28,815 bases of DNA. Source: JAWXCE01 sp034440495 (GTDB taxonomy: Bacteria > Pseudomonadota > Alphaproteobacteria > Rhizobiales > Rhodomicrobiaceae). Below are positions 12,584-20,377 of this stretch, piece after piece. A program made the translations under genes and the position numbers. The stretch covers positions 1 to 28,815 of the forward strand of contig JAWXCE010000065.1 in NCBI GenBank assembly GCA_034440495.1. Direction: 5' to 3'. The notes under the pieces were generated by a model. It saw only the letters and a program-made list of their open reading frames with translations. It ran no database searches and was not told the origin of the DNA. Positions within the stretch are counted from its first letter, which is position 1. Each line of letters begins with the position of its first letter.

Positions 12584-13650
12584 GGCGTCACCTCGAATGG
12601 CGCTGGGATCACGCCGTTGGTTACTGCAAGCACGCGGAATAGCTCGCCCATCTCCATCGGACTCGTCAAGCGTCGCACGCCTGCAATCAGCGCTTCTTGC
12701 TGCTCGAGGGTTGTACTGGCGCAAAGCTGGTTAAGCCGTACGCCCATGCCAAGCCGGAGCAGGAAAAGGCCCATCGGTATCGGCCCAAAGTTCAGCAAGC
12801 CGCGTTGGTTGGCTCGACGCGCCAGGGCTGCGAAGTCTATATGCGAACTGAGATCGGTCTCGCCTGGTCTATCGAACACACTCGCGTAACCGTGTCGGGA
12901 CACGGCTTGCAGCGTATCGCCGCCCGCCTCGCCCTGGTGGCCATAGTCGATAACAATTGCGGCGAATGGGCTGTGCGCGGCAAGGCAGGCAAATTGATCG
13001 ATTACCGCCTCCCGGCTGGGGCTATCCTCGAAAATCGCGCCGTCGCTTTCGGGTGTAGGCACAGACAAACCGTGCTCCGGTTCGCCGACGACGAAATGCA
13101 GCGCGCCCCCGGACGCATCGATCCGCCGCCGCCGCCAAACGCCATTCTCGAACGCAAACTGCCGGATGGACAGGGCGTCAAAAAATTCGTTGGCAATGAT
13201 GATGGAAGGCGCGAGAGGCGCTTGCCCGAGATCGTCGAGCCAGACAGGATTGTGGGCACGAAGCGCCGTCTCCTGTCGCTCGCGCATAGGCAGTGAACTC
13301 TCAACCAGACATAACATCATTGCGCTCAGAAAATCAGGTGCCGACTTTGCCGCACGCAGCGCGTCCGCCATCAGCACGCCCCGGCCTGGGCCAAGCTCGA
13401 TAAGTTGAAACGGCGCTGGCGTCCCCATGTCGCGCCAGACTTGAACCGCCCACAACCCGATCAATTCACCAAAAATCTGGCTGATCTCAGGCGCCGTGAT
13501 AAAATCGCCCTGTCGGCCTATCGCCTCGGCCTTGCGGTAATAACCGTGCTCGAGGTCGGTCAGGCACATAGCCATGTAATCGGACACGCACATGGGGCCG
13601 TTGGCGGCTATGCTGGCAAGCACATTGGTCTCGACCGGAGTTTTCGCCAC
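12580..13650 (-). CDS. SAM-dependent methyltransferase, MidA/NDUFAF7 (COG1565) family
   Basis: 356 residues from GTG 13650. SAM-binding motif I is LIELGPGRGVLMADALRA near residue 85; the family's N-terminal GPMCVSDYMAMCLTDLEHGY and the RQGDFITAPEISQIFGE segment are present, as are IIIANEFFDAL and DYGHQGEAGGDTLQ. The mitochondrial homologue NDUFAF7 dimethylates an arginine of a complex I subunit; a similar role in bacteria is inferred. The start GTG shares its G with the upstream FRG gene's TAG stop, and the 3' end overlaps pgeF by ATGA, so all three are translationally coupled. In many alphaproteobacteria lgt directly precedes this gene; here two other genes intervene. Confidence 0.92.
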   Translation of the reverse strand: MAKTPVETNVLASIAANGPMCVSDYMAMCLTDLEHGYYRKAEAIGRQGDFITAPEISQIFGELIGLWAVQVWRDMGTPAPFQLIELGPGRGVLMADALRAAKSAPDFLSAMMLCLVESSLPMRERQETALRAHNPVWLDDLGQAPLAPSIIIANEFFDALSIRQFAFENGVWRRRRIDASGGALHFVVGEPEHGLSVPTPESDGAIFEDSPSREAVIDQFACLAAHSPFAAIVIDYGHQGEAGGDTLQAVSRHGYASVFDRPGETDLSSHIDFAALARRANQRGLLNFGPIPMGLFLLRLGMGVRLNQLCASTTLEQQEALIAGVRRLTSPMEMGELFRVLAVTNGVIPAPFEVTP

Positions 13651-14444
13651 TAGAGCGCCGTTTTCAAATAATCGTCGGAGTAGCGGTAAAGCATCGTTCT
13701 AACCGTTGAAGGCATTCCGGGGAACAGGTTGGCGCGGTTAACGCCAAGATTGTGCAGCTCTTTCATGATAAATTTTTTGCGGTCGCCTTCGATCATAACG
13801 CAGGTCAAAAACTCGCTCGATTTTTTCATGAAAAACTTGATCTCGTTGAGCGGGGTAAGGTTTTTGCCGTGCACCGTAAAATAAACATTCTGCGTGTTTT
13901 GCGGCCGCAAATTGCGATAGGGGCGGAAGGCCATGGGTTGCAAGGCTTCCGGCGTCGGACTTAGCGACGGGTCGGTAAGGTTTACCACATATTTCTCAAA
14001 ATATTCGCTGTCCGTGGCTGGCACATACGGCAGATCGTTGCACAATTCATTCATGGCCCAAGGATTAAGAATCCAGACTTTACCGTTTTTGGCCGTCAGG
14101 AGTGATTCAACAGCCAGAAACAACGCAGCGAGTGGATTGCCGAGCCAATCAATAATCCGCGAAGGCACTGTCGCCTGACTGGCGGCGATCAGCACATCCG
14201 AGTCGTATACAGCTTTCAGCGATGCGAACTCCGCTGTAAGAAGACGGAACTCGCGCAGTAACTCGCGCTCAAGTTCAACCTTAATTTTCAACTTGTAAAA
14301 AGCGGGCGTCAGGTTTGCATCTGGCTCTGGTTGGCCGAAATACCAAGGCGTTACAGGCGAGTTCAGCAGCCCAAGCATTTGCTGCGGGCTATTGATGGCG
14401 TCGATGAACTGCGCGGTGGATTTGATGACCTTTGGGACTGCCAT
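13650..14444 (-). CDS. FRG-domain protein embedded in the midA-pgeF operon
   Basis: 264 residues. The FRG-domain pattern is visible: WYFGQPEPDANLTPAFYK (residues 34-51) in place of the usual F-R-G-Q, an ERELLREFRLL helix (59-69), and the best-conserved stretch SRIIDWLGNPLAALFLAVE (95-113) followed by GKVWILNPWAMNE. Function of FRG proteins is unclear; some are found with mobile elements and phage-defence loci. The Arg of the FRG triad is replaced (Y-F-G-Q), so the site may differ. Its TAG overlaps the midA GTG start by one base, an unexpectedly intimate fit for an accessory gene. Divergent from the DUF533 gene; 125 bp between them hold both promoters. No signal peptide or membrane helix. Confidence 0.72.
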   Translation of the reverse strand: MAVPKVIKSTAQFIDAINSPQQMLGLLNSPVTPWYFGQPEPDANLTPAFYKLKIKVELERELLREFRLLTAEFASLKAVYDSDVLIAASQATVPSRIIDWLGNPLAALFLAVESLLTAKNGKVWILNPWAMNELCNDLPYVPATDSEYFEKYVVNLTDPSLSPTPEALQPMAFRPYRNLRPQNTQNVYFTVHGKNLTPLNEIKFFMKKSSEFLTCVMIEGDRKKFIMKELHNLGVNRANLFPGMPSTVRTMLYRYSDDYLKTAL

Positions 14445-14569
14445 ATCAGTCGGTCTTTCACTATTGAAGCGTGTATTGCTTAGTTAATAACGTGAGAACT
14501 TTATCTTGAAATGTTAAACAAAAATGTAAGCGACGCGCTGATGCGCAGGCAAAATGGAGAACAAACGCC

Positions 14570-15370
14570 ATGAATATGCAGGATCTGCTTGGCAAGATTT
14601 TTCTATCGGATATCACCCCATCCGGGAACGATCGGCTTAAGAACGCCATGGGCCAGCCACAGAGTGCAACCGAGGGCGGCGGAATGCCAGATTTAGGCGG
14701 CATGCTCGATCAACTAAAAGGTTTGCAGGGCTCTGACATTATCGACCGGGTGAAGGGCGCGGCAGGCGAGATGTACGGCCAGACGAAAGAGGGCGTGCAG
14801 GGCGGTAATCCACTCGCAGTCGGCGGTCTGGCGGCTTTGGCTGGCGCCATTCTGGGCGGTGGACGTAGCGCGCTTGGCGGCGCGGTCGGCGCCGGAGCGC
14901 TCGCCATACTCGCCAAAGTTGCCTATGAGGCGATGCAGAAAAACAAAGGTGAAGTTGCGCAAGGTGAATTGCCATTAGGGCTACGCGACCCGGAAACGCC
15001 AGCCGAGGAAAAGGTTCTGGAGGCGCGCGCCGGGCTAGTTCTGCAGGCCATGATTAACGCCGCAAAAGCGGATGGCGACATCGACAAGCGCGAGATGGAT
15101 AAAATCTCCGGCAAGCTGGAAGAGCTTGGCGCCGACAAAGCCACCATCGATTTTGTGCATCAGAAGATGCAAGGCCCGGCGGATTTGATGGGGCTTGTCC
15201 GCGCTGTGCCGGACACCGAAACCGGCATGCAAGTTTATGCCGCTTCTCTGCTGGCCATCGAGGTCGATACGCCAGCCGAGCGCGACTATCTCAAGCAGCT
15301 TTCCAGCGGCCTGAAGCTTGACCCCACAGCCGTTGCGACCGTGCGCAAAATGCTCGGCGTCGCCACCTAA
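14570..15370 (+). CDS. DUF533/TerB-like membrane-associated protein
   Basis: 266 residues. Layout matches DUF533 (YebE-like): a Gly/Met-rich N-terminus, a Gly/Ala-rich hydrophobic segment at about residues 78-125 (LAVGGLAALAGAILGGGRSA), then a helical TerB-like domain from about residue 150, with the acidic loop KADGDIDKREMDKI and ends like LDPTAVATVRKML. TerB domains bind divalent metal in the tellurite-resistance protein; function of DUF533 is unknown. GGAG at 14554-14557 is rather far from the ATG. It is convergent with lgt, whose stop is 4 nt away, and separates lgt from its usual partner midA. Confidence 0.85.
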   Translation: MNMQDLLGKIFLSDITPSGNDRLKNAMGQPQSATEGGGMPDLGGMLDQLKGLQGSDIIDRVKGAAGEMYGQTKEGVQGGNPLAVGGLAALAGAILGGGRSALGGAVGAGALAILAKVAYEAMQKNKGEVAQGELPLGLRDPETPAEEKVLEARAGLVLQAMINAAKADGDIDKREMDKISGKLEELGADKATIDFVHQKMQGPADLMGLVRAVPDTETGMQVYAASLLAIEVDTPAERDYLKQLSSGLKLDPTAVATVRKMLGVAT

Positions 15371-15374
15371 CGCC

Positions 15375-16229
15375 TCAAGCCGCCTGCGCCAGTCGCGGGC
15401 GGCTTATCATCCAGAAGTAAACGCCGAGCGCAATCATCGGCAGCGAATACACCATGCCCTCTGAGAAATAGGCGGTGGTGAAAAACTGCGCCTCGTCCCA
15501 TTCCTTGTAATATTCGGCCACGCTGCGGAAAACGCCGTATGCGATGAGGAACGCGCCGGTGGTGAGGCCAGGTCGTTGCAGCGCGCCGCGATAGTGGGTT
15601 AGGAAGCGCAATAGCACAAACATCAATATTCCCTCCATGAACGCCTCGTAAAGCTGCGTCGGGTGGCGTGGGCCGGGGAACGGCTTGTCCTCGTTCAGCA
15701 GCACGCGGACGGGGAAATCCACCGCCCAGGACACGTCGCTGAGACGCCCATAAATCTCGCCATTGATGAAATTTGCGATGCGACCGAAGAACAGCCCGAA
15801 CGGCACGGCTGCGGCGGTCAAATCCATGAGGCTGAGAACGGGGATTTTGTTCAATCGGGCGAACAAGAAAATCGCGGCGCCAACACCCAATAGACCGCCG
15901 TGGAACGCCATGCCGCCCTCGGTGACGGCGAAGATTTTGAGCGGATCGGCGATGAAAATGCTCGGTTCATAGAGCAGGATGAAGCCGAGCCGCCCGCCGA
16001 TCACGGTGCCTAGCGTCGCCCACAGCAGGAAATCGTCCACCTGCACCGGCTGCATTGGCGGTTTGCCCGCCCACAGCCGCTCATTGCGCAGCAGCCCGCG
16101 CATATAAAGCCAGCCAAGCACCAGTCCGGCAAGATAGGCGAGGCCATACCAGCGGATGGGGATTGAGCCGACGTAGGGAATTGGGATGCCGATGGCCACT
16201 GGGTCGAGGTTTGGGAACGGAATGGCCAT
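15375..16229 (-). CDS. lgt: Prolipoprotein diacylglyceryl transferase
   Basis: 284 residues, polytopic inner-membrane enzyme that moves diacylglycerol from phosphatidylglycerol to the lipobox cysteine of prolipoproteins. Motifs: the SIPIRWYGLAYLAG first helix, GGRLGFILLYE, the GGMAFHGGLLG region with its essential His, and the signature GRIANFINGEIYGR. The C-terminal region ends KEWDEAQFF and a last helix. ATG 16229 is the family start. The 3' coding end contains an 8-bp inverted repeat (15377-15384 with 15398-15405) that could help terminate the convergent DUF533 transcript. In this window it is monocistronic; in relatives it commonly leads midA-pgeF. Confidence 0.96.
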   Translation of the reverse strand: MAIPFPNLDPVAIGIPIPYVGSIPIRWYGLAYLAGLVLGWLYMRGLLRNERLWAGKPPMQPVQVDDFLLWATLGTVIGGRLGFILLYEPSIFIADPLKIFAVTEGGMAFHGGLLGVGAAIFLFARLNKIPVLSLMDLTAAAVPFGLFFGRIANFINGEIYGRLSDVSWAVDFPVRVLLNEDKPFPGPRHPTQLYEAFMEGILMFVLLRFLTHYRGALQRPGLTTGAFLIAYGVFRSVAEYYKEWDEAQFFTTAYFSEGMVYSLPMIALGVYFWMISRPRLAQAA

Positions 16230-16364
16230 GAGGCGTCCTTCTTCTGAAAGGCTGATCTATCGCATAGCAACGCGAAGGCTTGATTGCAAACAGCGCCCGC
16301 GTCATATGCTTGATTTGGCGTGATAAGGCGCAAAGCTAACGCGCCGATGACAAGGATTACGAAC

Positions 16365-16631
16365 ATGACCCAGACGACAGGCCGCTTTTTCGACGAACTC
16401 GCCAAACTTATGACGGACGCTTCGGGCGCCGCGCAAGGCATGAAGCGCGAGATGGAGACGATGATGCGCGCGCAAGGCGAGCGCATGCTGCGCGAATTCG
16501 ACGTGGTGCAACGCGAAGAATTCGAGGCGGTGAAGGCCATGGCCGAGAAGGCGCGCGAGGAAAACGACCGGCTCGCGGCCCGCATCGCCGAACTTGAAAA
16601 CCATATTAAAGGTGGACAAACCGCCGTTTAA
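16365..16631 (+). CDS. ubiK: UbiK family accessory factor (BMFP)
   Basis: 88 residues from ATG 16365, with AAGGA about 9 nt upstream; the frame is open from 16320 but the family starts with MTQTTGRFFDELAKL. Residues 1-40 form an amphipathic helix (MTDASGAAQGMKREMETMMR) and about 45-85 a coiled coil (FEAVKAMAEKAREENDRLAA), the layout of Brucella BMFP and UbiK. UbiK helps the aerobic ubiquinone synthesis complex in proteobacteria and BMFP has membrane-fusogenic activity in vitro. It is divergent from lgt and in the widespread ubiK-ybjN-proC order, but a 158-bp gap with a hairpin precedes ybjN. Confidence 0.9.
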   Translation: MTQTTGRFFDELAKLMTDASGAAQGMKREMETMMRAQGERMLREFDVVQREEFEAVKAMAEKAREENDRLAARIAELENHIKGGQTAV

Positions 16632-16722
16632 CTCCGTTGCCCGAGTTTTCCACGGGGAGATTGTTCGCCTCGCCTTGCGCCTGCGCCGAACCATTGTTAC
16701 CTCGGATTATCGCTTATTAATC

Positions 16723-16751
16723 GAGACCGCTTTGAGTTATCTAGCGGTCTC
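16723..16751 (+). promoter_or_regulatory. Inverted repeat between ubiK and ybjN
   Basis: GAGACCGCT (16723-16731) and AGCGGTCTC (16743-16751) are a perfect 9-bp repeat with an 11-nt loop, followed by TATTA. It may terminate ubiK weakly, or be an operator or leader structure for ybjN-proC, which begins 38 nt downstream. Confidence 0.5.
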
Positions 16752-16789
16752 TATTACTGGCGGTCATCAATAAGGCGGAGACTTATATT

Positions 16790-17287
16790 ATGGCGACAGC
16801 AGAACCAGTTTTCATGCGTTTGACGAACCCGGTCGATTTGTACGAGCACATTGCAGTAGAAAATGACTGGACGTTAGACCGCGAAAGCGAAGATGAAATT
16901 ACGATCTCTATTCCCGGCGAGTGGAGCGATTATCACCTTTCCGTCAACTGGCGCTATGACCTCGAAGCCCTGCATCTCGCCTGCGCCTTTGAGCTAAAGG
17001 TGCGCCCCGCGCGCGTCCCCGAGATTTATCGCCTGCTGGCGCAAATCAACGAGCAGATGTGGCTGGGCCATTTCGATTACTGGGCGGGTGAAAACTTGCT
17101 TCTTTACCGCCAAAGCCTGATGCTGAACTCTGCTGAGCCGACCTTGCAGCAATGCGAGGCGATGACCGGCGCCGCGATCGACGCCTGCGAGCGTTATTAT
17201 CAGGCGTTCCAGTTTGTCGTCTGGGCGGGCAAGAAGGCCGAGGATGCGCTTGTAAGCAGCATGTTTCAAACCGAAGGACAGGCGTGA
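16790..17287 (+). CDS. YbjN domain-containing protein
   Basis: 165 residues. The segments VDLYEHIAVENDWTLDRESE, ITISIPGEWSDYHLSVNWRY and LLAQINEQMWLGHFDYW follow the alphaproteobacterial YbjN family, which has a secretion-chaperone-like fold. In E. coli YbjN affects motility and stress genes; the mechanism is unknown. A GGCGGAG lies about 10 nt before ATG 16790. The stop TGA overlaps the GTG start of proC (GTGA), so the pair is coupled, an arrangement conserved across this class. Soluble, no signal peptide. A 9-bp inverted repeat stands just upstream. Confidence 0.88.
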   Translation: MATAEPVFMRLTNPVDLYEHIAVENDWTLDRESEDEITISIPGEWSDYHLSVNWRYDLEALHLACAFELKVRPARVPEIYRLLAQINEQMWLGHFDYWAGENLLLYRQSLMLNSAEPTLQQCEAMTGAAIDACERYYQAFQFVVWAGKKAEDALVSSMFQTEGQA

Positions 17288-18096
17288 GCGAAAGCGGCCA
17301 GATATTGCTTGTTGGCGCGGGCCGCATGGGCGGCGCGCTGCTGCAAGGCTGGCTATCGAAGGGCGTTGCGCCCGCGAACATCGTGGTGGAGGAGCCGCAA
17401 CCCTCGCCAGAGATGGCGCTTCTCATCCGTAAAAATGGCCTCGGCGCCGGTTTGCAGGCTTTGAATGGATCGCCTTCGGTGGTCATTATCGCCGTCAAGC
17501 CTCAAACCATGGACGCTGTGCTCTCTTCGATTTCCCCTTTCTGCGGCCCTGATACAGTCATCGTGTCCGTGGCGGCGGGGCGAACGCTGGCTAGTATTGA
17601 GCGCCAATTTGCGCCCGGCGCGGCAGTCATCCGCGCGATGCCGAACACGCCCGCCGCAGTGGGGCGCGGCATCACCGGCGCGGTTTGCAATGCGACCGTC
17701 ACGCCGGAACAGAAGCGTTTGTGCGATCAGTTTCTCGGCGCTGTTGGCGAGGTGGTCTGGCTTGACGATGAAGCCCTAATCGAAGCCGTGACAGCGATTT
17801 CCGGCTCCGGCCCAGCCTATGTTTTCCACTTTGTGGAGGCGCTGACATCCGCCGGCGTTGCGCTCGGCCTAGCGCCGGAGATCTCCGCTAAGCTGGCGCG
17901 GGCGACAGTGACCGGGGCGGGCGAACTGTTACATCAGTCGCCAGATGCGCCGTCGCGACTCCGCGAAAATGTTACGTCGCCAAACGGCACAACGGCTGCG
18001 GCGCTTGCGGTGCTCATGGCGCAGCCGGGGCTGGGGGATTTGCTCGCACGGGCGACCGCCGCCGCCGCCAAGCGCGCTCAAGAACTGGCGGGCTGA
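17284..18096 (+). CDS. proC: Pyrroline-5-carboxylate reductase
   Basis: 270 residues. The last step of proline synthesis, reducing pyrroline-5-carboxylate with NAD(P)H. The Rossmann motif is LLVGAGRMGGALLQGW at residues 8-23; also IIAVKPQTMDAVL, RAMPNTPAAVGRGITG, the signature region AVTAISGSGPAYVFHFVEAL and VTSPNGTTAAAL, so the enzyme is complete. GTG 17284 is preferred: it forms GTGA with the ybjN stop and gives the family N-terminus, whereas the longer open frame to 17152 lies inside ybjN. The 3' end overlaps the convergent cca gene by 19 nt. Confidence 0.96.
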   Translation: MSESGQILLVGAGRMGGALLQGWLSKGVAPANIVVEEPQPSPEMALLIRKNGLGAGLQALNGSPSVVIIAVKPQTMDAVLSSISPFCGPDTVIVSVAAGRTLASIERQFAPGAAVIRAMPNTPAAVGRGITGAVCNATVTPEQKRLCDQFLGAVGEVVWLDDEALIEAVTAISGSGPAYVFHFVEALTSAGVALGLAPEISAKLARATVTGAGELLHQSPDAPSRLRENVTSPNGTTAAALAVLMAQPGLGDLLARATAAAAKRAQELAG

Positions 18097-19358
18097 GGCG
18101 CTCCTAGCTGGGCTTTCGCATCCTTTAAAAGCGCGTCGCGGTCAATCGCGAAATCCGACGCGATCCATCTTTCCTCAAAGTCGGCTAGGAGCGCGCCGAT
18201 ACGCGGCCCCTTGGGCGCGCCAAGCGCTATGAGATCGCCGCCCTTTAGCGCAAACTCGGGTGGCGTCCACTTTTGTGGCAGGTCATGAACGGCGGCCCAT
18301 TTTCTCGATTGCCCCACAGCTCCACTATGAGCGTGCGCCATAAGAGTAAAATCGGCATAGGCGCCCGCCCCCAGTTCATAAAGCAGACGCCGCGCTGTTC
18401 GCTGATTGACAACGGAAGGCAATATGGCGGCGCAGACCTCAAGCCGCTTTCTTTCCCCGCTGCTCAACCGAAAGCGAGCGGCAAGACGCCCGGCATCCTC
18501 TGGCGCGAATAAGGCGAGAGCCGCAACGCGGCGAACTGGATCGGGCGATAGTTCCAAAACTGCCTCAAGCTTCGCCATCCGCTCGAAGCGCTGCGCACGC
18601 GGCGGACCTCCCAGAATCTGCACAAGCAGCCCATAATCGACCATAGCGGCAATCGCGCGCTTCGCACCGATTGCTGTCAAAAGCTTGAAAAGCTCAACGC
18701 GCACCCGCTCCGCCGACAAACCGCGCAAGCCTTCGCGTTCGCGCACAGCCGCCGATAATCCTGCGCTGTCCAGCGCGCCTTTGCCATACTGCGCATTAAA
18801 GCGGAAAAAGCGCAGCGTGCGCAGATAATCCTCGCGGATGCGCTGTTGGGCGTCGCCGATGAAGCGGACGCGGCGGGCCAAGGTGTCCGCCAAGCCTCCG
18901 AGCGGATCAAAAATGACGCCACTGGCGTCGCAGTAGAGCGCGTTCATAGTGAAGTCCCGGCGCTCGGCGTCGCGTGTCCAATCGCTGCCGAAACGCACGA
19001 CAGCGTGGCGCCCATCGGTTTCCACATCCTCACGCAGCGTCGTCACCTCGAAGCTTTGGCCGTCAACGACCACGGTAATCGTGCCATGGGCGATGCCTGT
19101 AGGAATCGTCTTGAGGCCCGCCGCTTCGGCAAGCGCTTTGGTCTCAATTGGCGTTGCATCCGTCGCAAAATCGATATCGGAGAGTGGCAGACCAAGAAGC
19201 GCGTTGCGAACCGCGCCCCCAACCGCGCGAATTTCATGACCGTCGCGGCCAATCGCATCGAAGACTGCCTGCACGCTACCGCTATGCAGCCAGTCAGCGC
19301 CACCGAGTTTTATTGAGGCTGACGATTGCGCTTGCCTGGCGGCTTTCCGGGTCGGCAT
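18078..19358 (-). CDS. cca: CCA tRNA nucleotidyltransferase
   Basis: 426 residues, class II nucleotidyltransferase that adds or repairs the 3' CCA of tRNA. The head domain has IRAVGGAVRNALLG, the catalytic DIDFATDATP, GTITVVVDGQSFEVTTLRED, RDFTMNAL and the DPLGGLADTLARRVRFIGDA segment; the neck has EDYLRTLRFFRFNAQY. The C-terminal part (about residues 250-426) is the divergent alphaproteobacterial tail (DAGRLAARFRLSSGERKRLE). Sixteen nt after the DUF6111 stop and in a NUDIX-DUF6111-cca operon, an order common in this class. Convergent with proC, with overlapping ends. Confidence 0.94.
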   Translation of the reverse strand: MPTRKAARQAQSSASIKLGGADWLHSGSVQAVFDAIGRDGHEIRAVGGAVRNALLGLPLSDIDFATDATPIETKALAEAAGLKTIPTGIAHGTITVVVDGQSFEVTTLREDVETDGRHAVVRFGSDWTRDAERRDFTMNALYCDASGVIFDPLGGLADTLARRVRFIGDAQQRIREDYLRTLRFFRFNAQYGKGALDSAGLSAAVREREGLRGLSAERVRVELFKLLTAIGAKRAIAAMVDYGLLVQILGGPPRAQRFERMAKLEAVLELSPDPVRRVAALALFAPEDAGRLAARFRLSSGERKRLEVCAAILPSVVNQRTARRLLYELGAGAYADFTLMAHAHSGAVGQSRKWAAVHDLPQKWTPPEFALKGGDLIALGAPKGPRIGALLADFEERWIASDFAIDRDALLKDAKAQLGAPQPASS

Positions 19359-19373
19359 TGCGAGGCCACCGCT

Positions 19374-19640
19374 CTATTCTGAACGCCCAGGCGTCAGCAC
19401 GCCGTCTTTGAAAGCTGGCGGATAATATTTTTGCCCCGGCGTTCCCCGCCGCTCCAGTTCAATAAAATAAGCAAGGCTGCCGATCATGAGCAAAAACCCT
19501 AGAGTGAAAAGGGTAAGCAAGGGCGCCCGGCTGAGAATACCTCCGGCGTTTTCTCCGCCCTTTATGATGTATGCGGCAGCGAGATAAATCAGCGTCGGCG
19601 CGAGCAACACTAGCAAGCTTATCAGGACGATGCGCGGCAT
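19374..19640 (-). CDS. DUF6111-like small membrane protein
   Basis: 88 residues from ATG 19640, whose start lies 19 nt inside the end of the NUDIX gene; the longer open frame to 19748 is antisense-like and rejected. Two hydrophobic helices, about residues 3-22 (IVLISLLVLLAPTLIYLAAA) and 38-60 (LLTLFTLGFLLMIGSLAYFI), then a short basic and proline-rich tail (GQKYYPPAFKDGVLTPGRSE) typical of this family. Unknown function; its position between a NUDIX CoA pyrophosphatase and cca is conserved in alphaproteobacteria, as far as I recall. Confidence 0.72.
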   Translation of the reverse strand: MPRIVLISLLVLLAPTLIYLAAAYIIKGGENAGGILSRAPLLTLFTLGFLLMIGSLAYFIELERRGTPGQKYYPPAFKDGVLTPGRSE

Positions 19641-20314
19641 TCTCGGTAAAGCCTTTCGTAGACGGATAAAAGTATGGCGGCGGTTGCGCCCCAGATAAAG
19701 CGCCCGCCAAACTGCACGGCCTGGAAAACGCGGAGTTGTCCCCGCCATTCTATGCGATGCTCTTGATAATTGGTCGGCGTCATCAAAAAATCGAGGGGTG
19801 CCTCGAAAGTCTCCGCCACTTCGGATGGATCGAGGGTCAGCGTAAATTGCGGGTAAACGGCCGCAAGCACGGGCACAATCTGAAATCCCGTGCCTGTCAA
19901 ATGCGGATCGAGAAACCCAAGCGCACGAACATGGCGGCGGTCGAGGCCGATTTCCTCCTCCGCCTCACGCAGCGCCGTCTCGATCGGGGAAGCGTCTCCC
20001 GGCTCCAGCTTGCCGCCTGGAAAGGATATTTGACCTGCGTGCGTGCTTAGATGATCGGCGCGACGGGTGAACAGCACCGAAGCGCATTGCTCGCGCGCAA
20101 TGACGGGGATCAGGACTGCGGCAAGCTTAAGGTCAGGGTGGCGCGCTAACATGTTCGCCACAGCATCCTCCGGCCAAGCCTCGGCGGGCGAGGCGCCCTG
20201 GGAAGTGCGGGCCGCAAAATCATCGAATGAAAACAGCTCGGGCGTTTTGGGCAGCGGCGCAATCCATGATGAACAGTGCGGTGCAGTGACAAGAAAGTGT
20301 GACACGTTCGTCAA
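19622..20314 (-). CDS. NUDIX CoA pyrophosphatase-like hydrolase
   Basis: 230 residues. The signature of the CoA-pyrophosphatase (NudL/YeaB) subgroup is present: SVLFTRRADHLSTHAGQISF, running into PGGKLEPGD, then the NUDIX box ETALREAEEEIGLD. Members cleave CoA or related dinucleotides to 4'-phosphopantetheine and an adenylate. The C-terminal FIWGATAAIL is also family-like. The start is uncertain: position 20314 is TTG, and no clear ribosome-binding site favours it over later codons. First gene of the NUDIX-DUF6111-cca operon and divergent from moxR with only 63 bp between. Confidence 0.9.
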   Translation of the reverse strand: MTNVSHFLVTAPHCSSWIAPLPKTPELFSFDDFAARTSQGASPAEAWPEDAVANMLARHPDLKLAAVLIPVIAREQCASVLFTRRADHLSTHAGQISFPGGKLEPGDASPIETALREAEEEIGLDRRHVRALGFLDPHLTGTGFQIVPVLAAVYPQFTLTLDPSEVAETFEAPLDFLMTPTNYQEHRIEWRGQLRVFQAVQFGGRFIWGATAAILLSVYERLYRECRASS

Positions 20315-20377
20315 CGCCGGTGTAAGCTAACCAAACGGTAATTTTGCAACATGTAAGCAGGGGTATATCATCGAACT

